Source of the DNA: Chenopodium formosanum
Lineage: Eukaryota > Streptophyta > Magnoliopsida > Caryophyllales > Amaranthaceae
Length of the DNA: 64,000 bases
Direction: 5' to 3'
Assembly (NCBI GenBank): GCA_024500155.1
Contig: CM044877.1
Location: 24,322,001-24,386,000 of the forward strand
The position numbers and the translations under genes were made by a program. Positions 22,549 through 35,123 of this stretch are shown here, piece after piece (position 1 is the stretch's first letter; every line of letters starts with the position of its first letter). Under the pieces are notes generated by a model. The model was not told where the DNA came from. It worked only from the letters and a program-made list of their open reading frames with translations, and ran no database searches.

Positions 22549-22776
22549 CTCCCTCTGTCCTATAATATAGCACTGAACTCTTTTAGCGCAATCTTCAAGT
22601 CATACCTTTCACCATCATATTAAAAAGTATTATGAAAATTTGATATTATAACACTTCACATTAAGATGAACCTAACAATATCTCACGACTACATTTATTA
22701 TACGTAATATTGAAAATTTTTAGTCCGTGAACATTGACCACAGATGAAAAAAGGCACTATTATGAGACCCAGGGAG
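22549..22776. mobile_element. Stowaway-like MITE (Tc1/mariner type), 228 bp
   Basis: The left end CTCCCTCTGTCCTATAATAT and the inverted right end (CTCCCTGGGTCTCATAATAG) follow the Stowaway pattern CTCCCTCYGTCC. The size and AT-rich interior also fit. The TA duplication is no longer clear. It sits inside CACTA-2. Confidence 0.65.
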
Positions 22777-22966
22777 TGAGTAATATTATCATCGGAATAA
22801 TTTTTCCCAAACAACTTATTTTTTTAAATGGTGTTCAAACTTTCTGTACAAGGTTAAAAATGGAACAACAGACTAGTTTTTTGAGGACTCTCAACTAATC
22901 TATTCTACAAAAGTGTCAACCTCTGAACACAAAGAGAGAAAGGACAGTAGAGAAAAGATGCAAAAC

Positions 22967-23969
22967 CTGAAAACGGCTACATAAAATGTCAGTATCCTGC
23001 AAATACTCCGGCCTACCCAGCGACAAAAAAGCAAACTTCCACTACAGATGTAATATGGGATAAAAACGACCAATGATCAATAATTGAAGAATGTGTTATC
23101 TTAAGATGTTAATTCAAAGCCATTAGTTAACTTTGTAAGGCAACAATGATTGAATTATGGAACTAAAAGAGTCGAGAGTAAAATGGCTAGGAAGTAAACT
23201 ATAATAGTTCCTCTTACATTGCCCGGTTAGTGGCACAAAGGAATGACAACATACCTTGGAAAATTCTTCATCAGGAACACGCAACTTCTTTTGTATTCTC
23301 ACTTTAATTTCAGCTAGTGTTTCACCTTCACGAATGACCAAGAAAAAGGGTTCCCCAAAGTTCTGCACTTGCTGAGACATAAAAAATACATGATCATCAG
23401 TATCACAAATGATGGACCAAACAAAATTACCTAACCAATATATTAGTATGCCGACCAAGTTTTCAAATCCTTACCATCTCATTCTGTGCAGTCTCCTTAG
23501 TAAAATGCTAGACATGGATCAAACGATCATTAGGTTCAAGGTTCTTTATATCTTCAGGGATCTGAAGCCCAAAAAATCAATAATGTGAACCACAAATACA
23601 CTCAAAAATGCAAATGTGATTGGTAAAAAGAAGATTAAAATAGCAACTTATGACGAAAGATAAGCATTAAGATTTCAACAAAGAAAAGAATACTACCTCC
23701 TCTGCACGCAACGTTCGGAACTGGTGATTTATATTTTCAATCTTTTCACTAGATGGAAAAATCTGCAACAGTAAAGATGATCAATTTTCATTCCACAAGT
23801 GTTCATATATAACAAAACCAAAAGTACTTTCTACCATTAATTTCAAAACAAAAAACCAGCCATAACACAATAGATAAGGCTTGAAATAGCACAAGCTATA
23901 CCTTGTAAATCTTGTGGTAAAAAACTTTAAGTAATCTAATCTCTACACCAAGATGTGTGACAAATCCAC
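22967..23969 (-). pseudogene. Captured five-exon fragment of a UBP12/13 (USP7-like) deubiquitinase
   Basis: Five exons with GT-AG borders read in order on the minus strand: 23969-23902 (EIRLLKVFYHKIYK), 23762-23697 (IFPSSEKIENIN), 23561-23475 (EDIKNLEPNDRLIHV), 23371-23255 (QNFGEPFFLVIREGETLAEI), 23041-22967 (WKFAFLSLGRPEYLQDTDI). They match the C-terminal ubiquitin-like region of plant UBP12/UBP13, which removes ubiquitin from nuclear and cytoplasmic targets. The catalytic domain and the last exon are missing. One stop (TAG) replaces a Tyr in the third exon. Introns are retained, so this is a genomic capture by CACTA-2, not a retrocopy. Confidence 0.88.
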
Positions 23970-24458
23970 CTATTTTCAAAGGAGAACAGAAAAATATATA
24001 TGTATATAAGTGGTAAAGGAAGTCATCACTTTTTTTTAATTGCCATGATATGCAAATTAATGTCATGCAATGCTCAATGCAAATAACCACTAAAAATGAA
24101 CGAATTAGGGACAAATTGATCGATTTTGGTAAAAAGCTCGAAGAACCCTAGAATTAATCAACATGCCATATCGGGTTTCTTAATTCTCTCTATAAACAAA
24201 AAAAATTACAAAAAAATTCTACAATCAGGTATTAATCGGCAAAGATGAACTAAATTCATTACTGATTGCATGTATTACTCATTCAATTGAAGAACATATT
24301 TTTTTTTAGATTTGTTATTCATTTAGACATACAAAGGATAATCGAACCATAACCATTAGATTAACATACAAGAACCGACCAATTTTTTTTTAAAAAAAAT
24401 ACAACAAACTCGAAAAGAAAATCAAACAATCCTGCTACTCCACATTCCACAACGAAGC

Positions 24459-25609
24459 TGTTGTATATTTGGAGTAACACTCGAAATACACAAGGGATAA
24501 ACCAAAGGATAGATAAGGCTAAGAACCAAAGGCTTCTTAGATAAAGTCACACCACTAAGAAACGTTTTGGATTCCTAAGATCACAAGCCAACTAGTAGCC
24601 TAAACTAGCTAACTAAGCAAAGGAAACGAAATTCCAAATCCAAGAATTTCAGGTTTTGTTTCTAATCCAAGAAACGAATGTAAGACAAGTTTTTTAATGT
24701 TTGAATAATCTGCTTTTCTCATTCACATTTGCTTGCTATTTATAGTAAACAAGCATCCTTAAGTACAAGCTAAACTAAGTGAAATTTCAGCTCACTTGTT
24801 ACACGCCTAAGCTAAGCATCAAAAACAGATTTTGTGTCTAGATACATCAATAAAAGAAGCTATGCTTAACTAGATACATAAGCTTAAAAAGTGGCGGCCA
24901 CAACCTCCTCAATTAAGCCAAATCAAATCTGAAATAAAGAGCATAACTCTCCCTTGATTTACGCCCATCAAAGCAGCAAGTAAGAGCATAACCTTCCCTA
25001 GAATCACGCCTCAACCAAGCAGCAAGTAAGAAGCAAAACAGCCCGTTAATTTACGCCCAATTCAAACAGCAAAAAGAAGTGTAACTCCTCCTTGATTCAA
25101 GCCTTGGATCAAGCTTGAATGTATGTAGACAAGAGTGTATTTGGACGCCTTTTGATGCTCAAATGCCGACTGAAATGACGCCCACTTGGAGGCTCAATTG
25201 ATAGCTTGTAACTCCTCATTGAAGCTGATTGTAACACCCAAGTTAAAGCCTTTGAAACTCCTCCAAAAGAAATTTTTGGATTCTATGTTTTTCCCAAGCT
25301 AAACGGCTGCCTTCTTGTTGTATCTTGTACTTGTACTTCATGTGAATGTGACACTACATTTTCGATCTTTAACAAGCTAAAGAAAACTAAAGAAAATGAA
25401 ACTAATTTGCAAACTTAAAATAAGACTAAAGTTTATAATTTATTCAAAGCATAAAATGAACTAGATTGAACTAGTTAATAAGAACAACAAGAAACTCAAA
25501 GGATTGAATATCTTGCTGCACATGGATAGAACGCATAGCACCAATGCATGATGCTACGTCTTGAACTAAAGAAACGTCCATAACCAAGTTGTTAGGCTTG
25601 TCTATAACA
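24459..25609 (-). repeat. 3' LTR of the Gypsy element (1151 bp)
   Basis: It contains a minus-strand TATA box (TATAAATA, 24737-24744) within a short inverted CTTG...CAAG context. The last 139 bases of the gag-pol frame (25471-25609) lie inside this LTR. Confidence 0.95.
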
Positions 25610-28600
25610 TTCCCCCCTTCTTGAAAAGAGTTTGCCCTCAAACTCGGCAACTCTTCAAACTCATCATAGTAAGGTGATAAATCAGCAACATTAAAGGTGT
25701 TAGAAACACCATAGTCTCCGGGCAACTCAACTTTGTAAGCATTATCATTCACCTTTTCAACAATAGCAAATGAACCATCACTACGAGGACTAACCTTGGA
25801 CCGTCTTTTGGAAGGAAATCTTTCCTTTCGAAGATGAATCCAAACTAAATCACCGGGCTGAAACTGGACCTTCTTTCTTTTCTTGTCATAGTATGCCTTT
25901 GTCTTTGCATTAGCTTGTTCAATTTTGGAACGAACTTGCTCATGCATAGACTTGATCTCTTTTGCACGCACCTCGGCATCATTGCTGAACTTGTTTGGTG
26001 AGGGAATGGGAGTGAGATCAATAGGAGTGCACGGATTGAATCCATACACCACTTCAAAAGGACTCAAACCTGTCGTCTTGCTAGGTACACGATTGTAAGC
26101 AAACTCCGCATGAGGAAGCATCTCTTCCCATTGCTTGGGACGTTTAGTAGCCAAAGACCGCAACAAGGATCCCAAAGTTCTATTAGTCACTTCGGTTTGA
26201 CCATCTGTTTGAGGATGACTTGAAGTGCTAAAGTTCAATTTCGTGCCCGTCTTCCTCCATAATGTAAGCCAAAAATGACTTAGAAATTTTGGATCACGAT
26301 CACTCACCATGGATTTAGGTACACCATGCAAACGAACAATCTCATTGAAGAACAAGTTAGCAACATGAGTAGCATCATAAGTTGTATGACAAGAAATAAA
26401 ATGAGCCATTTTAGAAAAACGGTCCACAACAACCATAATGGAATCTTTCTTTCGTTGGGTCATAGGAAGTCCCACAACGAAATCAAGACTAACATCTTCC
26501 CATGGAGCATGCGGAATAGGTAAGGGCAAAAGATAGCCTTGTGGAAGACTATGACTCTTGGCCTTTTGACATATCACACATCTCTTCACAATGAACTCCA
26601 CATCACGAACCAATCTAGGCCAATGAAAGTACTCTTGGACAAGAAGAGTAGTCTTCTCTATGCCAAAGTGTCCCGCCATTCCTCCTTCATGAAACTCTTT
26701 GATAAGAGATTCTCTTAGGCTTGATCTTGGAATGCACAACCTGTTTCCTTTGAACAAATAGCCATCTAAAATGTAATAATCTTTGTAAGCATGATTAGAA
26801 CATTTTAGAAATAAATCACCAAAGTCATGATCATTTTTGTAACTTGCTTTCACATCTTCAACACTAATCACTCTTGCCTTGAAAGAATTCAAGAGTGTGT
26901 ATCTCCTTGCAAGTGCACCAGCTCCTTTGTTCATGGCGCCTCTCCTATGCTTGATCACAAAATGAAAAGCTTGCAAATACTCCACCCATTTGGCATGGCG
27001 TGGTTGGAGTTTTTGTTGGCTTTGAAGATATTTGAGAGCTTCATGATCTGAATGAAGGATGAACTCCTTGGAAATGAGGTAATGTCTCCAATGGTCTAAA
27101 GCACGAACAAGAGCAAAGAACTCCTTATCATAGGTGCTATACTTTCGTTGTGCTTCATTGAGTTTTTCACTAAAGTAGGCAAGGGGACGCCCAACTTGTG
27201 ACAAAACAGCACCAATACCAACTCCACTAGCATCACATTCAACTTCAAAAACTTCATCAAAGTTAGGTAAAGAAAGAATAGGTGCACTAGTAAGTTGATG
27301 TTTTACCTCATCAAAGGCCTTTTGAGCCTTATCATTCCAAACTAACTTCTGATTTTTAGTTAGTTCGGTGATAGGTGCCATGAGAGTACTAAAATTTCGC
27401 ACAAATCTCCTATAGAAAGAAGCAAGTCCATGAAAACTACGAACTTGTTGAATTGTTTGTGGTGTGGGCCACTCACGAATGGCAGCAACTTTCTTCTCAT
27501 CAACCTCTATGCCTTGAGATGAAACTTTGAAACCAAGAAAAATAACTTGGGAAGTGAAAAAATGACACTTCTCTAAGTTACCATATAGTTGCTCACGGGC
27601 AAGGGCTTCAAAAACCTGTTGCAAATGCATAGCATGTTCTTCTTCTTCCCTACTATACACCAAAATATCATCAAAATAGACTACAACAAATTTACCCATG
27701 AAAGGTTGCATAACCTGATTCATAAGGTGCATAAATGTAGATGGTGCATTAGACAAACCAAATGGCATCACAAGCCACTCATAGAGGCCCTCCTTTGTCT
27801 TGAAAGCGGTCTTCCATTCACCTCCTTCGAAAATTCGAATTTGATGATAGCCACTTCTCAAATCAATTTTAGAGAACACTTTAGAACCATGCAAATCATC
27901 AAGTAAATCATTCAACCTTGGAATAGGAAACCGGTACTTGATAGTGATTTTATTGATTGACCTACTATCAACACACATTCTCCATTCTCCATTTTTCTTA
28001 GGTACAATCAAAGTAGGACAAGCACATGGACTAAGAGACTTACGATTAAGACCCTTTGATAACAATTCCTCCACTTGTCTTCTAATTTCCTCGGTTTCTT
28101 TGGGATTGGTTCTATAGGCTGGTTTGTTTGGGAGCATGGATCCGGGTACAAGATCAATCTTGTGTTGGATGTCACGCTTTGGGGGTAATCCGTGAGGGAT
28201 ATCTTTGGGGAAAACATGGGAATAGGTTTTGAGAAGAGAGGTGAGGAGTGGGTGGTTTTCTTCTTTGGACGGTTGAGAGGGGGTATCAAGTTGGCTCAAA
28301 ATGAAGTGTTTGTGAACTCTATATTCATGGAATTCAGATTTTATGAGAGTGGTGAGGGAAGTAGGAGGCGTGGATATGGGGTGATCATTTTTGAGGTTTA
28401 AAGGGGTAAGGACAATTTTCTTTCCATCCTTAGAAAAGGAGTAGGTGTTTTTGTAACCATCATGCATCACACGCCTATCAAATAATCAAGGTCTACCAAG
28501 TAAAACATGACATGCATCCATAGGCACAACATCACACCATAATTCTTCATCATAAGTTTTACTAATGCTAAATGATAACAAGACTTGTTGTGTGACATGA

Positions 28601-29901
28601 ATCCCTTTACTATGACTTAACCATTGAATTTTATATGGTTTAGGATGAGGGATAGTTTTCATTTTCAACTTGTCTATCATAACTTGTGAAGCTACATTGG
28701 TAAAACTACCTCCATCAATAATCAAAGCGCATACCTTTCCACCAATGGTGCAACGAGTGTGAAAGATTGCCTCACGTTGCAAGCTCCCTTCTTGGTCCAA
28801 CATATTGCTAAGCGTACGTCGAACCACCAAGCATTCTCCTTCATCCGGACCTAGGCACGCATACTCATCATTCTCTTCAAGATTGCTGTCCTTTTCAACC
28901 TCTAATTCGTTCTCCTCTTCATACTCTACCAAAGTAACAATTTTTTTATTTGGACAATCACTAGCCATATGTCCAAGGCCTTGACACCTAAAGCATCTTC
29001 TTGGGGCTGGTTTTGGGTTGGAATTTTGGGTGTTTTGTGAAGGTGGTTTAGAAGTAGGCTGATTGGATGTGAGTTTGAAAGGTGGGAAATTGGATGTTTG
29101 CTTTCTTTGGGGAAATGAGGTTTGAGATGCAAAACGTGATGATTCACTTTTGCCTCTTGCTTTTTGTTGCTGCTCAATCTTATGTGCTAAGATAATGAGC
29201 TCTTCAAGGGTGGTGTAAGGGTGTAGTTCGGCCATATTGGCTATTTTTGGGTCAAGTCCACCTAGGAACCGAACCAAAGTTTGAGGCTCATCTTCCTCTA
29301 CTCCACACTTCATAACAAATCCTTCAAACTCCCTAGCATATTCCTCTACTGATTTCATACCTTGCTTAAGGTTATGGAATTTTGAAAAGTTTTCTTGCAC
29401 ATAGTATGTGGGAAGAAACTTTTGTTTCAACAATTTCTTCATCTTAACCCATGATCTCACCTTTTCTTTGTCTTGCCTTTCCCTCTTGGCGCACACACTA
29501 GCCCACCAAGTTGAGGCATATTTTCGTAGCTTCAAGGCCACAATTTTCACCTTTTTCTCTTCCGGTGTTTGCTTATAGTCGAACACTCTCTCCACCGTTC
29601 TTAACCATTCTACAAACTCATCAGCATCGAGTTTGCCATCATATTCAGGAATGTCTGCTTTTATGTCATTATTAGGCCGTGACCTTTCTCTTTCATGAGA
29701 AGGTCTATCATTGTGATTGAAATTAGATTCACTCAATTCTTCATCACTATAATTGGGTGAGCCCTCTTTTTGATGGCGCAACTTAATAAAAAGATCTTTT
29801 AACTGATCTTGCAAGTATTGCATTCGTTGCTCCATATCTACTCTCTCTTGTGCAACCTTATTGACATATTCTTGCCAATTAGGGGGTGGGATGTCGGACA
29901 T
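25471..29901 (-). pseudogene. Gypsy gag-pol polyprotein with one nonsense codon
   Basis: The frame starts MSDIPPPNWQEYVNK at 29901 and spans 1477 codons. Domains in order: gag capsid (EYDGKLDADEFVEWL...), zinc knuckle CFRCQGLGHMASDC (about 28950-28990), protease around ALIIDGGSFTNVAS (about 28710-28740), RT with YFDDILVYS (about 27660-27690), and RNase H with VECDASGVGIGAVL (about 27190-27235). Integrase follows, with an HHCC zinc finger (HFGIEKTT...CVICQ) and DDE core (SLDFVVGLP, VSDRDPKFL, SSHPQTDGQTE). A TGA at 28486-28488 stands where the frame expects Trp just after the protease. No chromodomain is recognisable. The frame continues past the polypurine tract into the 3' LTR, a feature known from CRM-type chromoviruses; clade assignment is tentative. 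Confidence 0.93.
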
Positions 29902-29970
29902 GGTTTGTGTTTGGGGTATGTGTTTGGGTATGTGTTTGGGGTATGTGTTTGGGTATTTGTTTTGCTAGAT

Positions 29971-29991
29971 CCCCCTCCTTCTAGCGCCAAA
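29971..29991 (-). promoter_or_regulatory. Primer-binding site of the Gypsy element
   Basis: Directly after the 5' LTR the sense strand reads TTTGGCGCTAGAAGGAGGGG, with the TGGCGC start usual for tRNA-primed plant Gypsy elements. The tRNA species was not assigned. The gag ATG follows about 70 bases later. Confidence 0.75.
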
Positions 29992-31142
29992 TGTTGTATA
30001 TTTGGAGTAACACTCGAAATACACAAGGGATAAATCAAAGGATAGATAAGGCTAAGAACCAAAGGCTTCTTAGATAAAGTCACACAACTAAGAAACGTTT
30101 TGGATTCCTAAGATCACAAGCCAACTAGTAGCCTAAACTAGCTAACTAAGCAAAGGAAACGAAATTCCAAATCCAAGAATTTCAGGTTTTGTTTCTAATC
30201 CAAGAAACGAATGTAAGACAAGTTTTTTAATGTTTGAATAATCTGCTTTTCTCATTCACATTTGCTTACTATTTATAGTAAACAAGCATCCTTAAGTACA
30301 AGCTAAACTAAGTGAAATTTCAGCTCACTTGTTACACGCCTAAGCTAAGCATCAAAAACAGATTTTGTGTCTAGATACATCAATAAAAGAAGCTATGCTT
30401 AACTAGATACATAAGCTTAAAAAGTGGCGGCCACAACCTCCTCAATTAAGCCTCATCAAATCTGAAATAAAGAGCATAACTCTCCCTTGATTTACGCCCA
30501 TCAAAGCAGCAAGTAAGAGCATAACCTTCCCTAGAATCACGCCTCAACCAAGCAGCAAGTAAGAAGCAAAACAGCCTCTTAATTTACGCCCAATTCAAAC
30601 AGCAAAAAGAAGTGTAACTCCTCCTTGATTCAAGCCTTGGATCAGGCTTGAATGTATGTAGACAAGAGTGTATTTGGACGCCTTTTGATGCTCAAATGCT
30701 GACTGAAATGACGCCCACTTGGAGGCTCAATTGATAGCTTACAACTCCTCATTGAAGTTGATTGTAACACCCAATTTAAAGCCTTTGAAACTCCTCCAAA
30801 AGGAATTTTCGGATTCTATGTTTTTCCAAAGCTAAACGGCTGCCTTCTTGTTGTATCTTGTACTTGTACTTCATGTGAATGTGACACTACATTTTCGAAC
30901 TTTAACAAGCTAAAGAAAACTAAAGAAAATGAAACTAATTTGCAAACTTAAAATAAGACTAAAGTTTACAATTTATTCAAAGCATAAAATGAACTAGATT
31001 GAACTAGTTAATAAGAACAACAAGAAACTCAAAGGATTGAATATCTTGCTGCACATGGATAGAACGCATAGCACCAATGCATGATGCTACGTCTTGAACT
31101 AAAGAAACGTCCATAACCAAGTTGTTAGGCTTGGCTACGACA
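29992..31142 (-). repeat. 5' LTR of the Gypsy element (1151 bp)
   Basis: Same length and ends as the left LTR. The minus-strand TATA box is at 30270-30277. It is followed by the target duplication GAAGC. Confidence 0.95.
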
Positions 31143-31433
31143 GAAGCACATTTAACTAATACCTCTAATTAGAACCTAAAGAAGACACAACCTAAACCCT
31201 TACACCTCTACAACACAAATCAACAGCTCAAACTGGAAACATTATTTTAATTCGTCGAAGCGGTCGATGCACCAATCACTACTTAATTAATAATGTAGAA
31301 TTCAGTACCCAAAATTCATAATTTATAAAAACACATACACCCAGAATCAAATTATTAGAATTACAAAATTCAAAAAACAATCAATTAATTCTGCAATAAC
31401 CCGAATGCAAAAAATCAGCGAAAAGATGAAATT

Positions 31434-31557
31434 GACCTTAGGATTGAGAGAAATAGAGGAAACGAGCTCATCACGAACCAAATCACTAGTAGAAATATGA
31501 GAAACATCGAGAAGCTTTGAAAGACGTGTAGCGTAAGTGCCTTTACCATGATGCTGA
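31434..31557 (-). pseudogene. Captured adenylate kinase exon fragment
   Basis: The minus strand encodes GKGTYATRLSKLLDVSHIST followed by SDLVRDELVSSISL. This is the P-loop (GxxGxGKGT) and following AMP-binding stretch of plant plastid/mitochondrial adenylate kinases, which interconvert ATP, AMP and ADP. Upstream, where the P-loop GCPGV would be expected, the sequence is different, so the catalytic loop is not intact. A donor-like AAG/GT follows near 31434, and a CT-rich leader precedes it. It is the 5'-most captured piece of CACTA-2, in the same orientation as the others. Confidence 0.8.
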
Positions 31558-33043
31558 GGATGTGAGGTGAATGACGGAGAGGAGAGAGAGGGAGGCAGGG
31601 ACTGATGAGAGAGAAAGAGGTGAATGACGGCTAGTTTTAGGTGAACCCCTAAAAAACCAAGTATTGGCCTCCTTTCATCAGTTGGGCCACATTTGGGTAT
31701 TTGTATCGGGCACAATACGCCTGTTATGTGTAATATAGTATTCGTAACGGGCAAAATATTGTCCGTTATGAATACTTATTTATTTGTAACGGGCACTAAT
31801 TTGTCCGTTACAAATACATACGTATTCGTAACGGACACTATTTTGCCCGTTACGAATAAAAAGTATTCGTAACGGGCACTATTTTGTCCGTTACGAATAT
31901 CTTAATTGTGACGGGCAAAGCTTTGCCCGTTACAAATAGCATGTTACGAATGAGATTTTTTCCACTAGTGTTAGTTTCTTTCACCCTACTCTTTGTGTTA
32001 CTCACTCCTCTTTCTTCATGCTTGAATTTCTTGGTTGAGGTGGTTTGATTTTTGAGGTCTAATTTCGTGATGTTGGAGTTCATTTGGTCAAATTCGACCA
32101 CAAAAATTCCAGATCTGGAGTTTTTATGGTCGAATTTCACCATGAAAACCCAAAGATAAGAAAATTTTCAAAGGTATGTTATTTTTTTTGTATCTTTTGT
32201 TTTAAATATTGTGATTTTTGTTTATTTTCTGATTTTTTGGGTCTAGATATTTCCGTTTTATTTGATGAATTATTTTTTTTTATCCTGGTTATTTGTGTTT
32301 ATTACAATTAATTTTAATTTAACTTTGATTTTTAGGGGCGAATTTCCTTTAAATGGTTATTATTGTTTATGTGTATAATTTCTTTTACATTTGTTCAATT
32401 TTTCATGAATAATTTGTGGTTTTTTTTTCGTTTGATTTTTTTTGCCTTTTTTGGTCGACTTTTGTACTATTTTCAATAAATCCTGTTGTTTCAATCTATT
32501 TTGTTCAATTTTTTGGGGGGTTTTGATTAAAAATAATTTATATTTTGTATTTCTTGTTTGATGTTTTCATTTATCTTTGTTTATTATGTTGGGTTGTTTT
32601 TTTTTTAGATGTTTGTTTGTTCGGTTTATTTTTAGATCTGAATATTCTTTTTTTTTTAAAGGTGAAGGGGTGTCAGTGGTGGTGGGAAGGGTAAGGGGGA
32701 GCAGGGGAAGGGAGTCTTTTTTTTTTTTTTTTTTTTTTTTGCTACGGCCAGCTGTCGCTAAAACCTTTATTTACGACAGTTTTTTTTCTGTCTTAACTTT
32801 GCGACTGTTTATTTATGTCATAGATCAATTTCAACGACAAAATACAAAATTGTCGCTGAAATTAGTAAAACCGTCATAAAAAATCTTTACGACAGTCAAA
32901 CAGTTATAAAAATGAATTTCGCGACAACGTTGACTGCGACAAACAAATTGCGACAGTTGACTGTCGTAAATACTTTTTGCGACGGTTTTTGCTATTTTTG
33001 CGACAGATTTTGGCTGTCGCAAAATAGCTTATTTCCTGTAGTG

Positions 33044-34949
33044 GCCTGAAGCGTGGTAGACCCATTGGTTCTAAAGATAAAATTCCTCAGAAAAGAAAGG
33101 GAGCAACAATTGACAATGGCCAGAATGAGGAAACTATTAATGTTGAAAGATCTCCTGAAGAGACCTTAGACGTGATGGAAAAAGATATTCAAGTACTTGA
33201 TGACAATGAAGAAATTTCAACAAATTTTATCATGTCTTGAATTACATAGAACCGAAACTAAATCGACGTCAATGTAGTTTTTGCATGAAATGTAGATGAG
33301 GATCATGAGCCTTAATCCATTGATGAATTTGAAAAGAAGCGATTGGCCAAAATGGAAGGAAGCAATTGAAACTAAATTGAAATCTCTCGAAAAAAGAAGA
33401 AAATTCAGACCTGTAGTCCATACACCTGAAGGTGTAATACTAGTGGGATATAAATGGATCTTTATACGAAAAAGAAATGAAAATGGTGATATTGTAAGAT
33501 ATAAGGCTCGATTAGTTACACAAGGATTCTCACAAAGACCTTGTATTGATTATGAGGAGACATACTCTCCTGTGGTGGGTGCAATTACTTTTAGATTTCT
33601 AATCAGTCTGGCAATAAGAGAAAAAATTTGTTTACGCTTGATGGATGTAGTCACATCTTACTTATATGGCCCACTGGATAATGACATTTACATGAAACTC
33701 CCAGAAGGATTTAAACTACCAGAAGCAGCAAATTCAGGTTCTCAAGAACAATACTCAATAAAATTGAATAGATCTCTATATGAATTGAAACAATCGGGGC
33801 GCATGTGGTATAATCGACTAAGTGAGTACTTGTTGAAAGAAGAGTATACGAATGACCCTATATGCCCATGCATTTTTATAAGGATATTTGTATAAAGATA
33901 TGTCATAATTGCAGTATATGCTGATGATTTGAATATTATTGGAACTCCTGAAGAGATTTCAATAACAATAGAGCGCTTAAAGAAAGAATTTTAAATGAAA
34001 GATCTTGGAAAAACTAAGTTTTGTTTAGGGTTACAAATCGAACACCTTAAGAATGTAATCCTTGTGCACCAGTCAACATACATAGAAAAGGTTCTTAAAA
34101 GATTTTCTATGGATACAACATATCCATTGAGTAGCCCTATGGTTGTTAGAGCACTTGATGTAGAAAAAGATCCCTTTCGTCCTCGGGAGAATGACGAAGA
34201 AATTCTTAGTCCTGAACTATTATATTTAAGTGCAATAGGGGCATTAAAGTATCTTGCTAGTCATACACGACCTGACATATCATTTTCAGTAAATTTGTTA
34301 GCAAGATTTAGCTCATGCCCTACCCGAAGGCATTGGAATGGGGTTAAGCATGTACTTCGTTACCTTCAAGGTACGAAAGATATGTGTTTGTTTTTCTCTA
34401 ATCTATCCAAAGAAGGTTTGATTGATTTTTTAGATGCAGGGTACATGTCTGATCCTCATCATGCTAGATCACAGACTGGATATGTGTTTATGTGTGGAGG
34501 TACTTCTATTTCTTGGAAATCTATGAAACAAACAATTGCAGCTACTTCTTCTAACCATGTAGAAATTTTGGCAATCCATGAGGCTAGTCGTAAATGTGTA
34601 TGGTTAAGGTCTGTAATTCAACATATTCAGACAGATTGTGTTATAAAATCCGAGAAAGAAGTTCCAACAATTTTATATGAGGATAATGCAGCATGCATCG
34701 CCCAGCTTAAGTAAGGGTATATCAAAGGTGATAGAACAAAGCACATTTTACCAAGAAAAATTCTTCTACACTCTTGATCTCCTGAAAAATGGCGATATAA
34801 AAGTCCTTAAGATCCACTCGATTGAAAACTTGACAGATTTGTTTACTAAGGCGATCCCAACAACAACATTAAAAAAGTTAGCTTACGGCATTATATTGGA
34901 TTGCGTTGTCTTAAAGATCTCAAGTGATGTAGTCATGAGGGGGAGTTAA
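33044..34949 (+). pseudogene. Copia-B pol, 3' half: reverse transcriptase and RNase H
   Basis: After the CACTA-1 junction the frame resumes with a KRGRP-like linker. RT motifs follow: WKEAIETKLKSL, YKWIFIRKRNENGDIV, KARLVTQGFSQRP (33330-33540) and VYADDLNIIGT (about 33912-33944), an Ala variant of the usual YVDD. RNase H has DAGYMSDPHHARSQTGYVF, SWKSMKQTIAATSS and a distal LYEDNAACI. Stops near 33238, 33893 and 33992 and a frameshift near 34710 inactivate it. It ends about 175 bases before the right LTR. Confidence 0.9.
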
Positions 34950-35123
34950 TGCGCGCTGAACTCTATTTTTTTTCCTTAACCATGATTTTTTTCCCACTGG
35001 GTTTTCTTGGTAAGGTTTTTAACGAGGCATCATCTTATGCGCATTATATTATATTATTTTTTACGGGATTTCTAGTAAATGTTAGTTATTTTTTTATTTA
35101 ATATATAATCATCCAAGGGGGAG

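Larger units (their letters stand above)
24459..31142 (-). mobile_element. Gypsy (Ty3) LTR retrotransposon, 6.68 kb, nearly intact
   Basis: The LTRs (24459-25609 and 29992-31142) are each 1151 bp, start TGTTGTATATTTGG and differ at roughly twenty positions. The target duplication GAAGC is perfect (24454-24458 and 31143-31147). A primer site adjoins the 5' LTR, and a polypurine tract (AAGAAGGGGGGAA, minus strand) adjoins the 3' LTR at 25610-25622. One long gag-pol frame is broken by a single nonsense codon. It sits inside CACTA-2 and is the youngest layer of the nest. Confidence 0.96.
21037..31970. mobile_element. CACTA-2: gene-capturing (Pack-type) CACTA element with a nested Gypsy
   Basis: The ends are CACTAGTGGAAAAATAGC and its inverse ATTTTTTCCACTAGTG, with a perfect TTA duplication (21034-21036 and 31971-31973). 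Subterminal arrays of GTAACGGGCA/TGCCCGTTAC lie at 21055-21320 and 31700-31945. Without the Gypsy insertion it is about 4.25 kb. It encodes no transposase. It carries minus-strand exon fragments of an adenylate kinase (31434-31557), a UBP12/13-like deubiquitinase (22967-23969) and a possible HDS/ispG-like gene (21560-21740), with introns retained, so the capture was at DNA level. Confidence 0.9.
20628..33043. mobile_element. CACTA-1: non-autonomous CACTA element carrying CACTA-2
   Basis: The left end CACTACTGAAATTCGGGAAA and the inverted right end (CACTACAGGAAATAAGC...) are followed on both sides by arrays of GCGACAGTT/AACTGTCG words, the subterminal repeats typical of CACTA elements (20650-20820 and 32740-33030). 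The flanking triplets are GCT and GCC, an imperfect 3-bp duplication. It splits Copia-B pol between integrase and RT. Without CACTA-2 it is about 1.5 kb and holds only pyrimidine-rich and T-rich non-coding DNA. Confidence 0.85.

Noticed and set aside
28192..30033. Plus-strand open frames across the Gypsy gag region
   Set aside because: They are antisense to a clear gag-pol frame and have no family resemblance.
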